A DNA stretch of 64,000 nucleotides. It comes from Paraspadella gotoi (lineage: Eukaryota > Chaetognatha). Of the stretch, positions 20,641 through 33,918 are shown piece after piece (the stretch's first letter is position 1; each line of letters starts with the position of its first letter). The DNA is taken from the NCBI GenBank assembly GCA_051294375.1, contig CM119268.1:14714210-14778209 (forward strand), written 5' to 3'. The notes under the pieces were generated by a model. The model did no database searches. It was not told where the DNA came from and worked only from the letters and a program-made list of their open reading frames with translations. Position numbers and translations under genes: made by a program.

Positions 20641-23600
20641 GGCGTTCACCGAGCGATGAGTTGCGGGTCTGAGCTATAGCTGGAAGTTTTGTCCAGAGGG
20701 AGAAAGACTCGTCGGCATCCTTGGCAATGTCGGCGGGCTTTTTGTCCTTCCTGACGGCGTGCTCTCTGACGCTTTGAGGGAGGCGCGGCGGCCAAGATGG
20801 CGGACGTTAGACTTTTCGATGGTAACTGAGGCCTTCCAGGACGGCGTCGAGAGGCGGAGAGGTGTTTGAGATGGGAGTGACGCCTATCTCGACGACGTCA
20901 TCTTCAACGCCTTTTGCGCAGCGCGCCTGTTGGCATCTTCACCCATAGATCTTCTGCAGGTGAGAAACGAGATTCTTGTGAGCGTCGGGACCCTCGTCGA
21001 TGCGAAGAACCGTGGGTGGAATAGCCGATGACAGGGAGATGGGAATGGCGCTTGAGGATCCTGACGCCTTCTTTTCCCGCCGTGCTCAGTGTGAACGCCA
21101 GTGGCGCCGAATTCCCGGCGGTGTGGTCCGCTAGCCATTCCTCTGATGTGGTGCAAAAGGCTCAAAGAGTCGTCAGCTTTGGAGTTTTCTGAATCAGTCT
21201 GGTCGCGCTGACTCACAATCCTTGGGAGGTCTTGAGGCGTTTGCCACAAGGGGCGGCGTTCGCTGGCCCGTTCCGTCACTCCAGACACTGAAGGGGCAAC
21301 TTGTCCGTTGAAGCGGTACTTATCTGCGTCCGCTGAGGGAGATCCGTCCTTTCCGTTGACGCAGGCGGAGTTTGGTATTAGAATGCAGGTCAAGGGAGAT
21401 AGGCAGAGATGAAGAGAGTCAGGTAATGGATGTATCGATATATTGTAGAGGAGCATGAATATTCGGAAGGGAGAGCCCCGTCGAGAGCGGAGAAAAGGAT
21501 ATAGTCAGAGAAGAGAGCGGTGTGGCGAGAAACGGAGTAGAGTAAAGAGAGGCCGAGAAAAAGCGGTCCGTACGAAGGAGCCAGGCCAAGTGGCGAAATA
21601 GTCGAGGAAGTAAGGAGAAGGGATGCAGAAGTTGCGCAGTAGGTCAGAACAGAGATCGAGAGAGAGATGAGAGAGGAGAGAGAGAAGAGAGAGCAATCGA
21701 GTCAGTGATTCTTCCTGAGCGATGAGAGCGAGGGACGCAGAGAGAGAGAGGGAGACGGTAATGGAGGGGACGCAGAGTTGGTGACACCCAATCCTTTGGG
21801 GTTGACAGATGACAAAGACTGGAGCAGGGCATTTATAATGCAGATATGAATTATAATTCACTCCACTTTGAAAAAACTTATATCTCTGCCTTGAAAAAGA
21901 GGGGTTATGATTGCTTAGAGTCATAAATGATTGACTTTTAAAAAATATTCGTTTTGAAGAAGTTGTATTGGGCAAAAAAAAAACGATTCGATCGAGAGAC
22001 ATTTGAGAGAAAAAAAAAAAAAAAATAGAGTTATGAGTCAAAAACGGTTTAAATCTAAACCATCTCCATTATCACGAAAATAGTTTGAAATTCACAAATC
22101 TCTGGTATCGGCGGACATATCCGCGCTCTGAGTTTCTATGTTTCGATTATCTGGGATTGAAACGCCTTTTATTTATTCCTTTTTTGTTTTTTTGTTTGTC
22201 GTTATTTTAGGATTTTCTTTGCCATTTATAATAATTTCTTATCACGGTCCGCGCACCGCCCTTTCCACCTACTGTTGTTGGATCGTTATATCTTAAGTTC
22301 CCAGATGTGCAAGTGATTAATTATTGCTTCAAACGCAGGACGTTACTATTTACAGAAGGAGATAAGAAGTGATCACAATCTTTGAATATTAACCCATGTG
22401 TTCCTTCTTCACGCTTCTGCTTTCATCACGTCTCTATCTCTTTCACCCCCCATTTCATCGTTCGGTATTCTTCCAACTCTCTCACGTCTCTCAAGGTCTA
22501 GCTCCAATCACTCGCCTCCTTTCTTTCCTCGTCTTCTCGTTCTTTGATCTCCCTCTCTCTCTCCCATCCTTTCCCTACACGGGAGAGCGAAGTGTGGGGC
22601 CTTAAAACCTTATTCCAACCACACCATAATACAACTTCCCTCACTATCAATCAACTCCCTCTAAAAACAAGGATCTCATGATCTTCGGACGCGGGAAGAC
22701 TCCCTGTTATTAAATCTCCCTCGTCCTCTTTTTCGGAAACCTCTATTCATTTTCTCGTATTTTATTTTTTCACTCGCTCGAATTTCGTTCGTCTCGTTTT
22801 TCCGCATCTTGTTTTTTGGGCACCGCGAGAGTATCTCTCATCGCTCACCCGCGTGGCAATACGTAGTTTGTTGTTAGCGGATTAAGGCAGTGAAGTAGCG
22901 TTGCCCCAAATCTATACTAGCTAGAACCTGAGTTCCTCCCGATTTGGGTATTTCTTACTAGGTAGGCGCGACGCAGTTATTGTATTGAAGCAGGCTGTGA
23001 AGCACTGGTTTACAGGTTTCGGGATTTTCAAGAGCTCAAGCGACACCTGCTCGAGTGGTCCCGCTTGACTCGGCGACGATATATGCAGACATATAGATTT
23101 ATTAGCCGGTGTGGAATTATAATAGGGGGGGGGGCCGAGGGGGGGGGGGGATACGCGGATGTTATTATTATCAACATAAGAAAAGACGTACAAATCCGTC
23201 GGTACGCCATCGTGCAGAGGCTAAAGTCGAGGCGGGATGCGAGGGCGACGAGCGCCAAAGAGGTAACTAAAAACAGAGAAAGGATGGAGTGCTGAAAGAG
23301 GAGGGACACAGCGCCGTGAGACGAACATATATGCCGAGGGATAAAACAATCCCTTTTTAACGTCCTTTTTCCGAGGTAAACGAAGAACGAATTGGGAAGG
23401 GGACCGGTATATGTTCAAGTATCAATGATCCAGGGACTCTCTTTGTTTTTGTTCAGATTAGTTGGAGGGTGGTAGGGGGTTGGATGATTCCGGAAAAGTA
23501 CTGGAGGGCGTATTAATGTGCTTCTTTTACAGATGGTGGGCGAGCGACTCTCGGCCGCGAGGAATGTCGGCAAATTGATAAGTGCGGGAGTGTGACTCAT

Positions 23601-24301
23601 TTTGGGTCCGGCGCGAATTTTTCCGTACAGCGGAAATCTATCATGATCGCGGTGATGGACTCAGCCGAAAAGTAGACGTAAGACGTAAGTATTTGATTTT
23701 TTTATTCTTTGGATGAGGTACACAATTAATGTGTATCATCGAGTTGACTGTCGGAGTAATCTTTTTGAATCACACTAGTTTTAGTTTCATTCCTTTTTCT
23801 TTCACTGTAGGCTAGAATTGTATAAATATAATATACATAATTTATTTAGGCCAGACTATTTTTTTTTTTTTTTATTTTAAGAGGTTTCGTGTTTTGGACT
23901 TGGAATTTTTGTTTGAACAATTATTACATTAGAGAATATTTTAAAAATTTGTTAAATTATATGATCTATTGACTAGATTTAAATAATGAGGCATCATTTT
24001 TGGTGTCGGGTTATTTGGAGGTACTTCTGTGTGGGCGTGAATTTGAGTCTTATATACATTAGTAAATACAGTAATGGACTGATTAAAGACTCGGAACACC
24101 GAGCACGGGTCCAGCAACCGAGTCCGTTCTTATAGCTAAGAAATTTAATCTTAATCGTTGTTCACAAATTCTTAAGTATTTCTCTTTTTAAATACAATCA
24201 ATTGCTTATAAATAATTTTTAGTCACCATAAAAAGAATAGAAATATAATAAATTTCAGACGATTGGTCATTTTGTTTTTGTATCTTAGATTATATAAATA
24301 T
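20641..24301. other. No gene supported
   Basis: Mixed sequence with GC-rich - strand open frames to about 21460 that may be more of the decayed element, AT-rich sequence beyond, and two poly-G runs at about 23127-23150. Confidence 0.4.
23127..23150 (+). repeat. Two adjacent poly-G runs
   Basis: Two runs of about ten G separated by CCGA, a possible quadruplex former or a low-quality homopolymer. Confidence 0.6.
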
Positions 24302-24326
24302 NNNNNNNNNNNNNNNNNNNNNNNNN
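24302..24326. other. Assembly gap, 25 N
   Basis: Sits exactly at the edge of the second copy of the dispersed repeat, so assembly probably broke at the repeat. Confidence 0.95.
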
Positions 24327-24366
24327 ATCAAAGGTCGTCACGGCGCCATCGATGGCGAGAGGGAAA
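24327..24366 (+). repeat. Dispersed repeat segment, copy 2
   Basis: Matches 19910-19954 with a small deletion; sequence beyond diverges into purine repeats. Confidence 0.6.
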
Positions 24367-24462
24367 GAGGAAAGGAGGAAGGTGAAAGGGGCGGAGGTGG
24401 AGGGGTGAAGGAAAAAGAAAAGGAAAAGTGAAAAGAAGGAAAGAAAGGCAGTAAGAAAAAAG

Positions 24463-24559
24463 TAAGGAAGGAAAGAAGGAAGGAAGGAAGGAAAGAAGGA
24501 AGGAAGGAAGGAAGGAAGGAAGGAAGGAAGGAAGGAAGGAAGGAAGGAAGGAAGGAAGG
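24463..24559. repeat. (GGAA)n microsatellite
   Basis: About 24 GGAA units with few interruptions. Confidence 0.9.
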
Positions 24560-24970
24560 GAAAATGGAAGGAAGAAAAAAAGTAAGGAAAGAAGGAAGTA
24601 AACTAACGTACACGGTGATTTGAGAAAAAAAATTTCAGCGAAAACTTTTTTTTAAAACCACCACCCCACAATCAATACCACAACCACAACCGTCCACATC
24701 CACAGATGACAAACTCCGTTTCCTTTCCTCCTCTAAACCCGCGAGTTTCTCTTCTTTTTCTCTCCTCTTAATATTTTTAAACTTCTTCTTCAAATTCAGT
24801 TGCGAATTCTCGTCTGGGTTTTTCTATCCAATTTTTTTTTTCCCCGTCGACGCCGCTCTCTCTCGCTCTCTCTCGCTCTCTCTCTCTCGTTCTATCCCCC
24901 TCTTCTCTCCTTCTAATCTTTCGCAGAACGCTCTTCTTCCAACCCTTCCCTTTCATCGTCTTCGCGCCCC

Positions 24971-25136
24971 NNNNNNNNNNNNNNNNNNNNNNNNNNNNNN
25001 NNNNNNNNNNNNNNNNNNNNNNNNNNNNNNNNNNNNNNNNNNNNNNNNNNNNNNNNNNNNNNNNNNNNNNNNNNNNNNNNNNNNNNNNNNNNNNNNNNNN
25101 NNNNNNNNNNNNNNNNNNNNNNNNNNNNNNNNNNNN
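24971..25136. other. Assembly gap, 166 N
   Basis: Run of N after a CT-rich tract. Confidence 0.95.
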
Positions 25137-25525
25137 CGCCCGCCAATCGAGGATCCCGTCCTCTTAGAGGCGAAATCGATTTCGTAGGGATGAACTCGAT
25201 TTTTTTTTTCTTGCTAGAAAATCGACGGAAACTAAATCGAACGGAGATGTTAACTCAACTTTTAGGCGTTAAATCGACGACATAAAGTTTAATGGGAAAT
25301 GGAAGAGTTTCGATTTAAAAGTTTCCAATTGAAATTCTTGTCAATAATTACAATTATAATTATAATTTTGTCAACGAGGATTTTAAAAGACGAGAACCAC
25401 TCTCGCATTAATATTAAAAATATTTTTTTTTCCTCGGGAACCAAAAATAAATCATCGATTCACTAATTGTTCCAAAATACGACGACGGCGAATATAACGA
25501 CGACGACGACGACCGACGACGACGA

Positions 25526-25659
25526 NNNNNNNNNNNNNNNNNNNNNNNNNNNNNNNNNNNNNNNNNNNNNNNNNNNNNNNNNNNNNNNNNNNNNNNNNNN
25601 NNNNNNNNNNNNNNNNNNNNNNNNNNNNNNNNNNNNNNNNNNNNNNNNNNNNNNNNNNN
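25526..25659. other. Assembly gap, 134 N inside (GAC)n
   Basis: GAC repeats flank both sides. Confidence 0.95.
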
Positions 25660-25926
25660 ACGACGACTATTGCAAAGGCTAAAATGACGACGAAGACGAC
25701 GACGTCGACTGATTGAATGACAATTCCCTCGGCGCCATCGATTCCCCATCTCCCTCTCTCTCTCTCTCTCTGCCTCTTTCTCTCTCTCTCTCTCTTTCTC
25801 CCCACCGGCGACGCGCTCCGAAAAAATCGGCGCCACGCGCCAACGATTCGGCGCCGTTAACGCGTCACAAAACCGGCGTCGCCCGGATTCGGTCGGCGCC
25901 GGACTCGATAAGGCGCCGCGCAGGGA

Positions 25927-26087
25927 NNNNNNNNNNNNNNNNNNNNNNNNNNNNNNNNNNNNNNNNNNNNNNNNNNNNNNNNNNNNNNNNNNNNNNNNNN
26001 NNNNNNNNNNNNNNNNNNNNNNNNNNNNNNNNNNNNNNNNNNNNNNNNNNNNNNNNNNNNNNNNNNNNNNNNNNNNNNNNNNNNNNN
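25927..26087. other. Assembly gap, 161 N
   Basis: Lies in a GC-rich stretch with repeated GGCGCC words. Confidence 0.95.
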
Positions 26088-26284
26088 CTCTATTGCAGCG
26101 CCGGGTCCGCGTGAGGGATCTGCTGGGCCGAGTACGTAAGTGATTGCGGTGCCAGGCATCGTTGTGACGTCTTCTCGCGCTTACTTCTTCGCCGGTCCCG
26201 GGTCCCCCTCCCCTTCCGCTTCGGCGTCGTTAAAAATCGCCAACAACAAAACAACGACGATGACATTCATAACAACAACAACGA

Positions 26285-26370
26285 GGATGACGACGACGAC
26301 GACTTAACAAAGACGACGAGGGCTTGCTCGTATAACCAACTACAACAACGAAGACGACGACGACGACGAC
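26285..26370 (+). repeat. Interrupted (GAC)n/(AAC)n tract
   Basis: GAC and AAC trinucleotides predominate over about 85 bp. Confidence 0.7.
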
Positions 26371-26639
26371 CACTAGACGCCCGCCAACGACACTGACGTC
26401 GATGATAAATGCTCTTCCTGATCAGCTGATCTCCACATCCGCACAAAAAGTCTCCACGTCGTCGTCGTCTTCTTTGTCGTCTTTTCCTCCCCCTCCTCCT
26501 CCTCCTCCTCCTCCTCCTCTCTTTGTCGTCGTCCGCCGTCGGTGATGCTAATGAGTTTCAAGCTGCTTCCGCCGAGACGTAATGACGTTCGGAAGGGGGC
26601 GATGTGGTCTTGGGGAAGGGAAAGGGGGGAGACGTCTTG

Positions 26640-27095
26640 AGGGGAAACTTGAGGTGGGAACGGGGATGGGGAAGCAAGAAGGGACCACTTGAGGGGAAAC
26701 TTGCCANNNNNNNNNNNNNNNNNNNNNNNNNNNNNNNNNNNNNNNNNNNNNNNNNNNNNNNNNNNNNNNNNNNNNNNNNNNNNNNNNNNNNNNNNNNNNN
26801 NNNNNNNNNNNNNNNNNNNNNNNNNNNNNNNNNNNNNNNNNNNNNNNNNNNNNNNNNNNNNNNNNNNNNNNNNNNNNNNNNNNNNNNNNNNNNNNNNNNN
26901 NNNNNNNNNNNNNNNNNNNNACGGGGACGGGGAAGCAAGAGGGGACCACTTGAGAGTATACTTGCCAGGGATCATAGGTGGGAACGGGGACGGGGAAACA
27001 AGAAGGGATCACTTGAGGGGAAACTTGCAAGAGAGCAGAGGTGGGGACGGGAAGACAGAAAGGATCACTCGAGGGGTGCAATTATAAGGAGAAGA
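26640..27095. repeat. 63-bp minisatellite with internal gap
   Basis: Units contain GGGAACGGGGACGGGGAA and then CACTTGAGGGGAAACTTGC. The CACTTGAG word recurs at intervals of 63 and about 57 bp after the gap, with one unit before it. A 214-N gap (26707-26920) sits inside. Because 63 is a multiple of three the array is open in several frames, on the - strand as a Pro/Val/Ser-rich 21-residue repeat. I do not call it coding. Confidence 0.75.
26707..26920. other. Assembly gap, 214 N in the minisatellite
   Basis: Both edges are minisatellite units; the length would fit about 3.4 units. Confidence 0.95.
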
Positions 27096-27315
27096 ATAAT
27101 GAGAGAGACTCAGAGAGCCAGAAGGTAATTGAAAGGTGGATTTTGGGTGATTGGGAAATTGATTGGGCAATTGAATGGTTGAAGCTTCTTCATTTTTCTT
27201 TGTCGTCTCGAGATAACGTCTCACGAATCAAGGATATCTTGCGGGTTACCTTATTCACATTTCGAGATTTTCAGAATGTACAGATGTACCATCTAAATGT
27301 TACTCGGGGGGGGGG

Positions 27316-27495
27316 NNNNNNNNNNNNNNNNNNNNNNNNNNNNNNNNNNNNNNNNNNNNNNNNNNNNNNNNNNNNNNNNNNNNNNNNNNNNNNNNNNNNN
27401 NNNNNNNNNNNNNNNNNNNNNNNNNNNNNNNNNNNNNNNNNNNNNNNNNNNNNNNNNNNNNNNNNNNNNNNNNNNNNNNNNNNNNNNNNNNNNNN
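27316..27495. other. Assembly gap, 180 N
   Basis: Begins after a G homopolymer and ends in CT repeats. Confidence 0.95.
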
Positions 27496-27722
27496 ACTCT
27501 CTCTCTATCTCGCTCTCTCGAAATAACCGTCGCGAACCCCGTAATTTCGCCCCCGATAACCGAACGTCGGCGGCGTCGCGCGGACGGAGTGGGGCGCTGC
27601 AGGGGGTTGGGGGCGCGTCGGCCGCAATCGCGACGAGGAGACTCTCTCCGTAACGAAGCCGTAACTGCGAAGTCGGCGGTGGAATCGACGGTGGTGGCGA
27701 TAGGTGGCGGGGGTGTCTCCAG

Positions 27723-28011
27723 NNNNNNNNNNNNNNNNNNNNNNNNNNNNNNNNNNNNNNNNNNNNNNNNNNNNNNNNNNNNNNNNNNNNNNNNNNNNNN
27801 NNNNNNNNNNNNNNNNNNNNNNNNNNNNNNNNNNNNNNNNNNNNNNNNNNNNNNNNNNNNNNNNNNNNNNNNNNNNNNNNNNNNNNNNNNNNNNNNNNNN
27901 NNNNNNNNNNNNNNNNNNNNNNNNNNNNNNNNNNNNNNNNNNNNNNNNNNNNNNNNNNNNNNNNNNNNNNNNNNNNNNNNNNNNNNNNNNNNNNNNNNNN
28001 NNNNNNNNNNN
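27723..28011. other. Assembly gap, 289 N
   Basis: GC-rich on the left, purine-rich on the right. Confidence 0.95.
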
Positions 28012-29166
28012 AAAGGGGGGAGGAGAGAAGAGAGGAAAGAAAAGGGAAATAGATAGAGCAAAGGAGGGAGGATCTAGAGGAAAAGAAAAATACGAACGAG
28101 AAGAAAAAAAAGGATAAGAAAAGTTAAGGTTGAGGAGAAAAGATGAGTTGTGAAAAAAAGGGAGGAAAAGGGAGGAAAGAAGAAAATATGAAAAAAGGAC
28201 GTACAAAAATCGACCAAAGACTTTTTTTTTTAACTTTAATTCTCTTTGGTTTCTCTTTTTATGTTTTTCTTAGTCTCTACTTTTCTTCTTTTTTGCGCCC
28301 TATCGATGTTTAAATATTTCTTGATACTTTCATTATTATTTTCTCCTTTTTCTTCTATTTTTCTGTTACAATTTTTTACTTTTAAGACTTTTCCCTCACA
28401 TGCATTGATTTTCTCTTTTTCTTTAAGTTTCACACTTTTTCTTCTCTTCTTCATATTTCTACTCTTTTTTCTTTCTTTTTCACCCTTCTTACCTCATATC
28501 ACGCCTCTAGTTCACCCTACAACCTTTCCAGTCTCCACTGCACACCTCGTCGTTTCCTTTCCTCCCACCCCAACCCTTCCATCGCTCGCCTCCTTCTCCC
28601 TCTCTGCTCCGTGGACCGTGCTTTCCTCCCAATTCAAGGCTGACTGCGGTTTTGACCCCAACGCTTCATCGACGCTGTCGTCTTCCTGAGTTCTGCTGCT
28701 GCGCTGCACCCATCGGTGATGCGCTGCGATATGCTGTTGCTTCTGCATCCATTCTAGAGATGTGTGACGCTCAATATCTAGGGTTTATTTTTATTTTTAT
28801 TTCTTTTTTCGGATAACTATCGGCGAGGGTCAGGAACTAGTGATATTAGTAATATTTTTCTCGAAATCGGCTAATTTGCTTTGCTTCCTCTTGCTCCGGA
28901 TTTTGGACTGCTGCTCTGAAGGTCGATTGAACTTTCAGCTCCCGCGTGATTTGTTTTCCAGTCTTGCGGCCGCTATTGCGATTAAACTTGATAAGTGTTT
29001 TAAATGTTAGATTATAACATAATTTGCGAGACTCGACCCAATTTGAACGAGAATCCACCAACCAATCGTATTTTATTGTCTGACTTTGTTTGGATTGAAA
29101 AAAAAAATATCAAGGAATTCATATTTTAGTGTTATCGCTGTGGCTGGGTGGGAGCGAAAGAGAGAT

Positions 29167-29248
<82 letters not shown>

Positions 29249-29579
29249 AGAGAGACGAAGAGAGAGAAAGAAGAGGGGGTTTTATTTGCCAGAGAGGTGG
29301 TCGGAGCGGGAAGATCGGGTTGAAGCAGAAAGTTTGTTGAGCAAAACGACGGAAGGATTGTTTGGCAACAGAAAAATATTCTATAAATCAGAGAAAGAAA
29401 AAAAAACGAGCAAGAGCGGGATGAGAGGAGAGGGAGAGAGAGAGAGAGAGAGAGAAGAGAGAGAGAGGAAGAGAGAGGAGAGAGAGAGAGAGAGAGAGAG
29501 GATCAAAATTCGATTTGTGGGCGCATGGTCGTTGGGTTGTATACGTGCTTCTCTCTCTTTACAGTTTTCTTCACTTTAA

Positions 29580-29785
29580 ATAGGCAAAGGGAAAATAAAA
29601 GAAGAGGAGAAAAGAAATAAAGGAGAATAAGTACGTAAAAGATGAATAAAAAAGGGAAAAGGAAGAAAAAAGGAAACAAGATTCGCGCCGAAATTTTTTT
29701 GTCTCGAATGTCAGAAAACAAAAAGTTGTTTTCGTTGAGCGGAAAAAAATTTTAGGGAAAAATAGGAATGGAAGGAAAGAAAGAA

Positions 29786-29817
<32 letters not shown>

Positions 29818-30090
29818 CAAAGAAAGAAAGAAAAGAAAGAAGAAAGACACAGAAGTAAAGAAAGAAAAACAAGAAAGAAAACAAGAACAAGAAAGAAGAA
29901 AAGCAAAAAAGAATAGAAAGTAAGAAAAAAAAAGGACAAAAAGAAAAGCAGGAAAAAAAAAGAAAATAAAGTCAGAGCAGAAAGAAAAGTTTCGGACCGC
30001 GAAAAAGTTTTTAAAAAAGGGATAACATACGAATATACAAAAAAAAGGAAAAAAAAGAGAAAAGAAAAAAAAAAAAAAAAAAGGAAAGTG
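29580..30090 (+). repeat. About 500-bp polypurine tract
   Basis: Almost all A and G on the + strand, partly GAAA-like. It is followed after a short mixed spacer by a pyrimidine tract. Confidence 0.8.
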
Positions 30091-30139
30091 AATCTTTCGT
30101 AGGACGAAGACCACACGTTTCGGGCTTCGCCAGCTTGAG

Positions 30140-30529
30140 TTTCGACCGCCAGGCGCCCCCTCTCGCTCCTCCCCTCGCTCCCTCTTTGGCCCCCATCCTT
30201 TTCGCCTTCCCCCCCTTTCCCTTCCCGCGCCCGCAAATCGTTTTCTTTTTAAGGTTTTTTTTTTTTTTTCCTTTTTATTTAAACAGGTTTTTTGCTTTTC
30301 TTCGATATCCCTTCTGTTCCGTCCGATCTTCTTTCTTTCTTTCTTTTCTTCTAATTCCCTTTTCGACTAGCTCTTCTCTCGTCGTCCCCTACTTTCTGTC
30401 TTTACCTTTATTTCTCCTTCTCCCTTTCTTGCGCTTCGGATTTACATTACAAATTCTTCTTCCTCTGGTGTTTTTTGTTTTTTTACCTCCGAGTCCGACA
30501 TTCAAAAGTTTTTCTCATCTCTCTCTCTC

Positions 30530-30591
<62 letters not shown>

Positions 30592-30790
30592 CTCTCTTTT
30601 AGGGCACCGTATCTGTTGTCTTCGGGATGTTCCGTTTCTCGCCCTGATCTGCCCTTTTGTACTCAAGTCCGCTTCCTTTTCGTCCACCTCTGAATCCCCA
30701 CTATCATCTCCTCCTCCTCCCTCCTCCTCTTCTTCCTCCTCCATCCTTCAAGCTCAGACTCCTCCTCTAAATCCCCCCTCCGTTTTTTTT
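30140..30790 (+). repeat. About 650-bp pyrimidine-rich tract
   Basis: Predominantly C and T on the + strand with a CT array at 30519-30595; strand asymmetry is opposite to the tract before it. Confidence 0.75.
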
Positions 30791-30876
30791 ATGATTCCCA
30801 GCCGAGGGACGCCTGGGGCAGACCAGCAATAGCCCGCGAAATCGTTTCAGTACGAGAGAGGAGAGAGAAAGAAGGG

Positions 30877-30923
<47 letters not shown>

Positions 30924-31617
30924 CAGGTGAGCAGAAGAGACTATCAGGGAAATGGGATGGAGAATGGTGTGACACAAGATAGATGGAGAGAGTAGGGAAG
31001 GGAGGCAGAGAGTGGGGAGGGAGGGATGAGAGACGGGAGAGACCTCCTATCTCCCCTGGCGTTTTCAGACGCCGACGGCGGCGGCGGCGGCGGCGCGGCG
31101 GCGGCGGCGCCGTCGGCAAGCGGCGGGGATTTGAAAAAGGCGAATTTGAAACGACGCTCGTAAGTTAGTATGAAAGTTTTTGTTAAAAATGAAGGTTAAA
31201 ACACTGGTACGTTTCTTCCTTCTCGTAGTTCAAAAGGATTAAGGTTGTGCTAAGCGGGCGATCGATCGAGAGAGGGTTGGTGCCTCGAAAAACTCCCGAA
31301 GAACATTTATCGCGTTATTTTTAAAAAGGATCGTTTAACGGACGCGGTAAAAAAAAATTTACTATTTATCCGCTTAGCAACCGTCATCGTTTTCTCATTG
31401 TTATCGTTTTGAACTTCGTCGTCGTCCCTCGTCGTCAGCGTACATCGTTATCTTTGTCGTCGTCCTTCTTCTGTCGACGACGGCTCGGCGATCATACTCG
31501 GACTCAAGTCCTCAGGTTCAGATTTCATTAGAATTTTTTCCTAATTCAATTTAGTTTCATGGAGCCAGTGAAATTAAAGAGTGAACATTCAATGTATTTC
31601 CCCGCGTCTCTCTCCTC

Positions 31618-31618
31618 T

Positions 31619-31684
<66 letters not shown>
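31618..31684. repeat. (CT)n microsatellite
   Basis: CT tract with one interruption. Confidence 0.9.
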
Positions 31685-31688
<4 letters not shown>

Positions 31689-32923
31689 TCTCTCTCTTTC
31701 TCCTTTTCTCTATTAAAACTTTTTTCCTAGATAAAATTAAAAAAAAAAGAAAACGAAAATTAAGTACACGTTAGTGACTGACATACCTTAAGTAATTTAC
31801 TAATAAATTACACTCTCTTCCCTTTTTTTTCTCTCTCTCTCCATCAATCTTCTTCTCTCTTATCTCTCTCTCTCCATCTCTCTCCCCCTTCTCCCCTTCT
31901 TCCTCTTTTCCTGCCGGCCGATCTTCGTCGACGTCGCCGACGCCGAAAGGCCGGCCCGTCGAAGGCAGAGAGAGAGAGAGACGCAAGAGAGAGAGAGAGA
32001 GAGAGGAGAGACACGACGAGAGACGGAGAGAGATGACAGAAGAAGAAGAAGAGTGAGAGGAGAGGAAAGACAGAGAGGAGAAGCCGGCCACCACCCCACG
32101 AAATCGTCTCATGAGGCTCTAGGGTTTGAAACTACGAAGAGAGAGTGGGTGGATAGAGAATCGAGAGTGAGAGTAGCAAAGTAGAGAGAAAGGAGAAAAT
32201 AGAGAAGAGAGGAGAGGAAAAAAAAAATAAAATATAAAAATTGTAAAAGAAAAGAAGAAAAAACGAAATATAAAAGATAAGAAATTTCTGGATATATAAT
32301 TTCTTTTCGAAATTAGTTAATAATCACGCATAAAGATGTTCTCTAATTCTTAATGCTAAAAAAATATCGCAAAGGGTTAAAAATCCCTATTTTTCGATTA
32401 ATGAGGGATAGAAAACGAGAGACAAAATAAAAGAGCGAAAGAGAAACGCGATTGAAGAGAGAGAGAACAGAGAAAAGCTGGCCAAAGCTTCGTTTCCGTC
32501 GTGAACGATCGCAGCGTTCCACGCTTAATGGCGGCGTCAATCGGAGAGACGCTCTTGCGTCGCGCGTGACGTCGACGCACGCCGCCGAGATTTTTCGAGT
32601 TCGAGGCCACCTTCGCCCCTCGCCCCGTCCACTCCCTCCACACCTCACCATCCCCTCTCCCTCCAATGTCGCGTTTCGTGACGCTAAATTTCGAATGCGT
32701 TCAAAAAAAAAAAAAAAAAAAAATCCAAACCGCGCTCGATCCGTACGGTGCGGACGAAAAAAAAATGGAGGAGAGAGACAGGGATGTTCCGTTATGTTTT
32801 CTATTTTCGGTCCGCTCTGGGCGCGGAACTCGGCACGCGCCGAGGTCACGTGACCGTCGCAAGGGGGACGAGGCGGCGGATCGGAACGGAATGATGGGGC
32901 GGAGGAAGGGTGGCTCAGGGGGG

Positions 32924-32948
32924 NNNNNNNNNNNNNNNNNNNNNNNNN
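32924..32948. other. Assembly gap, 25 N
   Basis: Follows a GGG-rich stretch. Confidence 0.95.
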
Positions 32949-33067
32949 TTTTAAAAGCGAAACACATTGGATATTTGTTTCTCATTAATTCTCCGTCGAT
33001 TTCAAAGTCAAAACTCCGACGAATCTTTTAACTTCGGACTTGGGGCCGCCATTTGAATATGACCTCT

Positions 33068-33072
<5 letters not shown>

Positions 33073-33158
<86 letters not shown>
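33073..33158. repeat. (CT)43 microsatellite
   Basis: About 86 bp of nearly pure CT. Confidence 0.95.
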
Positions 33159-33165
<7 letters not shown>

Positions 33166-33820
33166 CTCTTCCTCTCGTTCAAGTGGCTGAGCGAACTCAG
33201 CCTACGCCCTTAATATCGAGCAACTGGTTCCATTCACGAATTAAGTTCTAACCGGCTTTTTCGCAAAATAAGAAGTTATGATTCCCACCCAACGAATTCC
33301 CTCGGACTCCGATCATCGCGCACAAATTCTCGATTATCAAATACAGAAAAAAAAAAGTCCGCCCGCCGATGATTTCTTCATCCTTGGGTCTCTTAACGAT
33401 GGCGTCGCCCTTGGCAACGGAGAAGCACGAACGAAACGATTTTCCCGGAAATCGGATTTTAAGATGCGAAATCATTCGCTGACACCCTTTCGCCCAGACG
33501 GGCAAAGGTATTCTCTTATCTGATACTTAAAAAATTTTTTAAAGCTATTATAATAAATAAGAAAAAAACTATTTTTAACAGTAATTTTAACCGATTCCCA
33601 CTTATATTTCATTTTCTCCATCGAACCCAAACCCAAACTCGGTCCCCGCTCCCCCGCCTCCGACACAAACGCCCTCTTCCGGACGCCGCCCAACCGAAAC
33701 CGATTCTCTTCTGCTCGCCGCTCCGCCTGCCCGCCCGCCTACCCGCTCCGCCCGCCCTTCCCGCCTGCCCGCCCTTCCCTGAGGAATCGACGGAGCGCTA
33801 ACGACGCGGCGCGGCGCCGT

Positions 33821-33824
<4 letters not shown>

Positions 33825-33917
<93 letters not shown>
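33825..33917. repeat. (CT)n microsatellite
   Basis: About 90 bp CT with one TCC interruption. Confidence 0.95.

Positions 33918-33918
<1 letters not shown>

Noticed and set aside
29571-30236. 221-codon Phe/Ser/Leu-rich frame resembling a membrane protein
   Set aside because: The hydrophobicity comes from the GAAA polypurine tract read on the opposite strand; no real transmembrane pattern.
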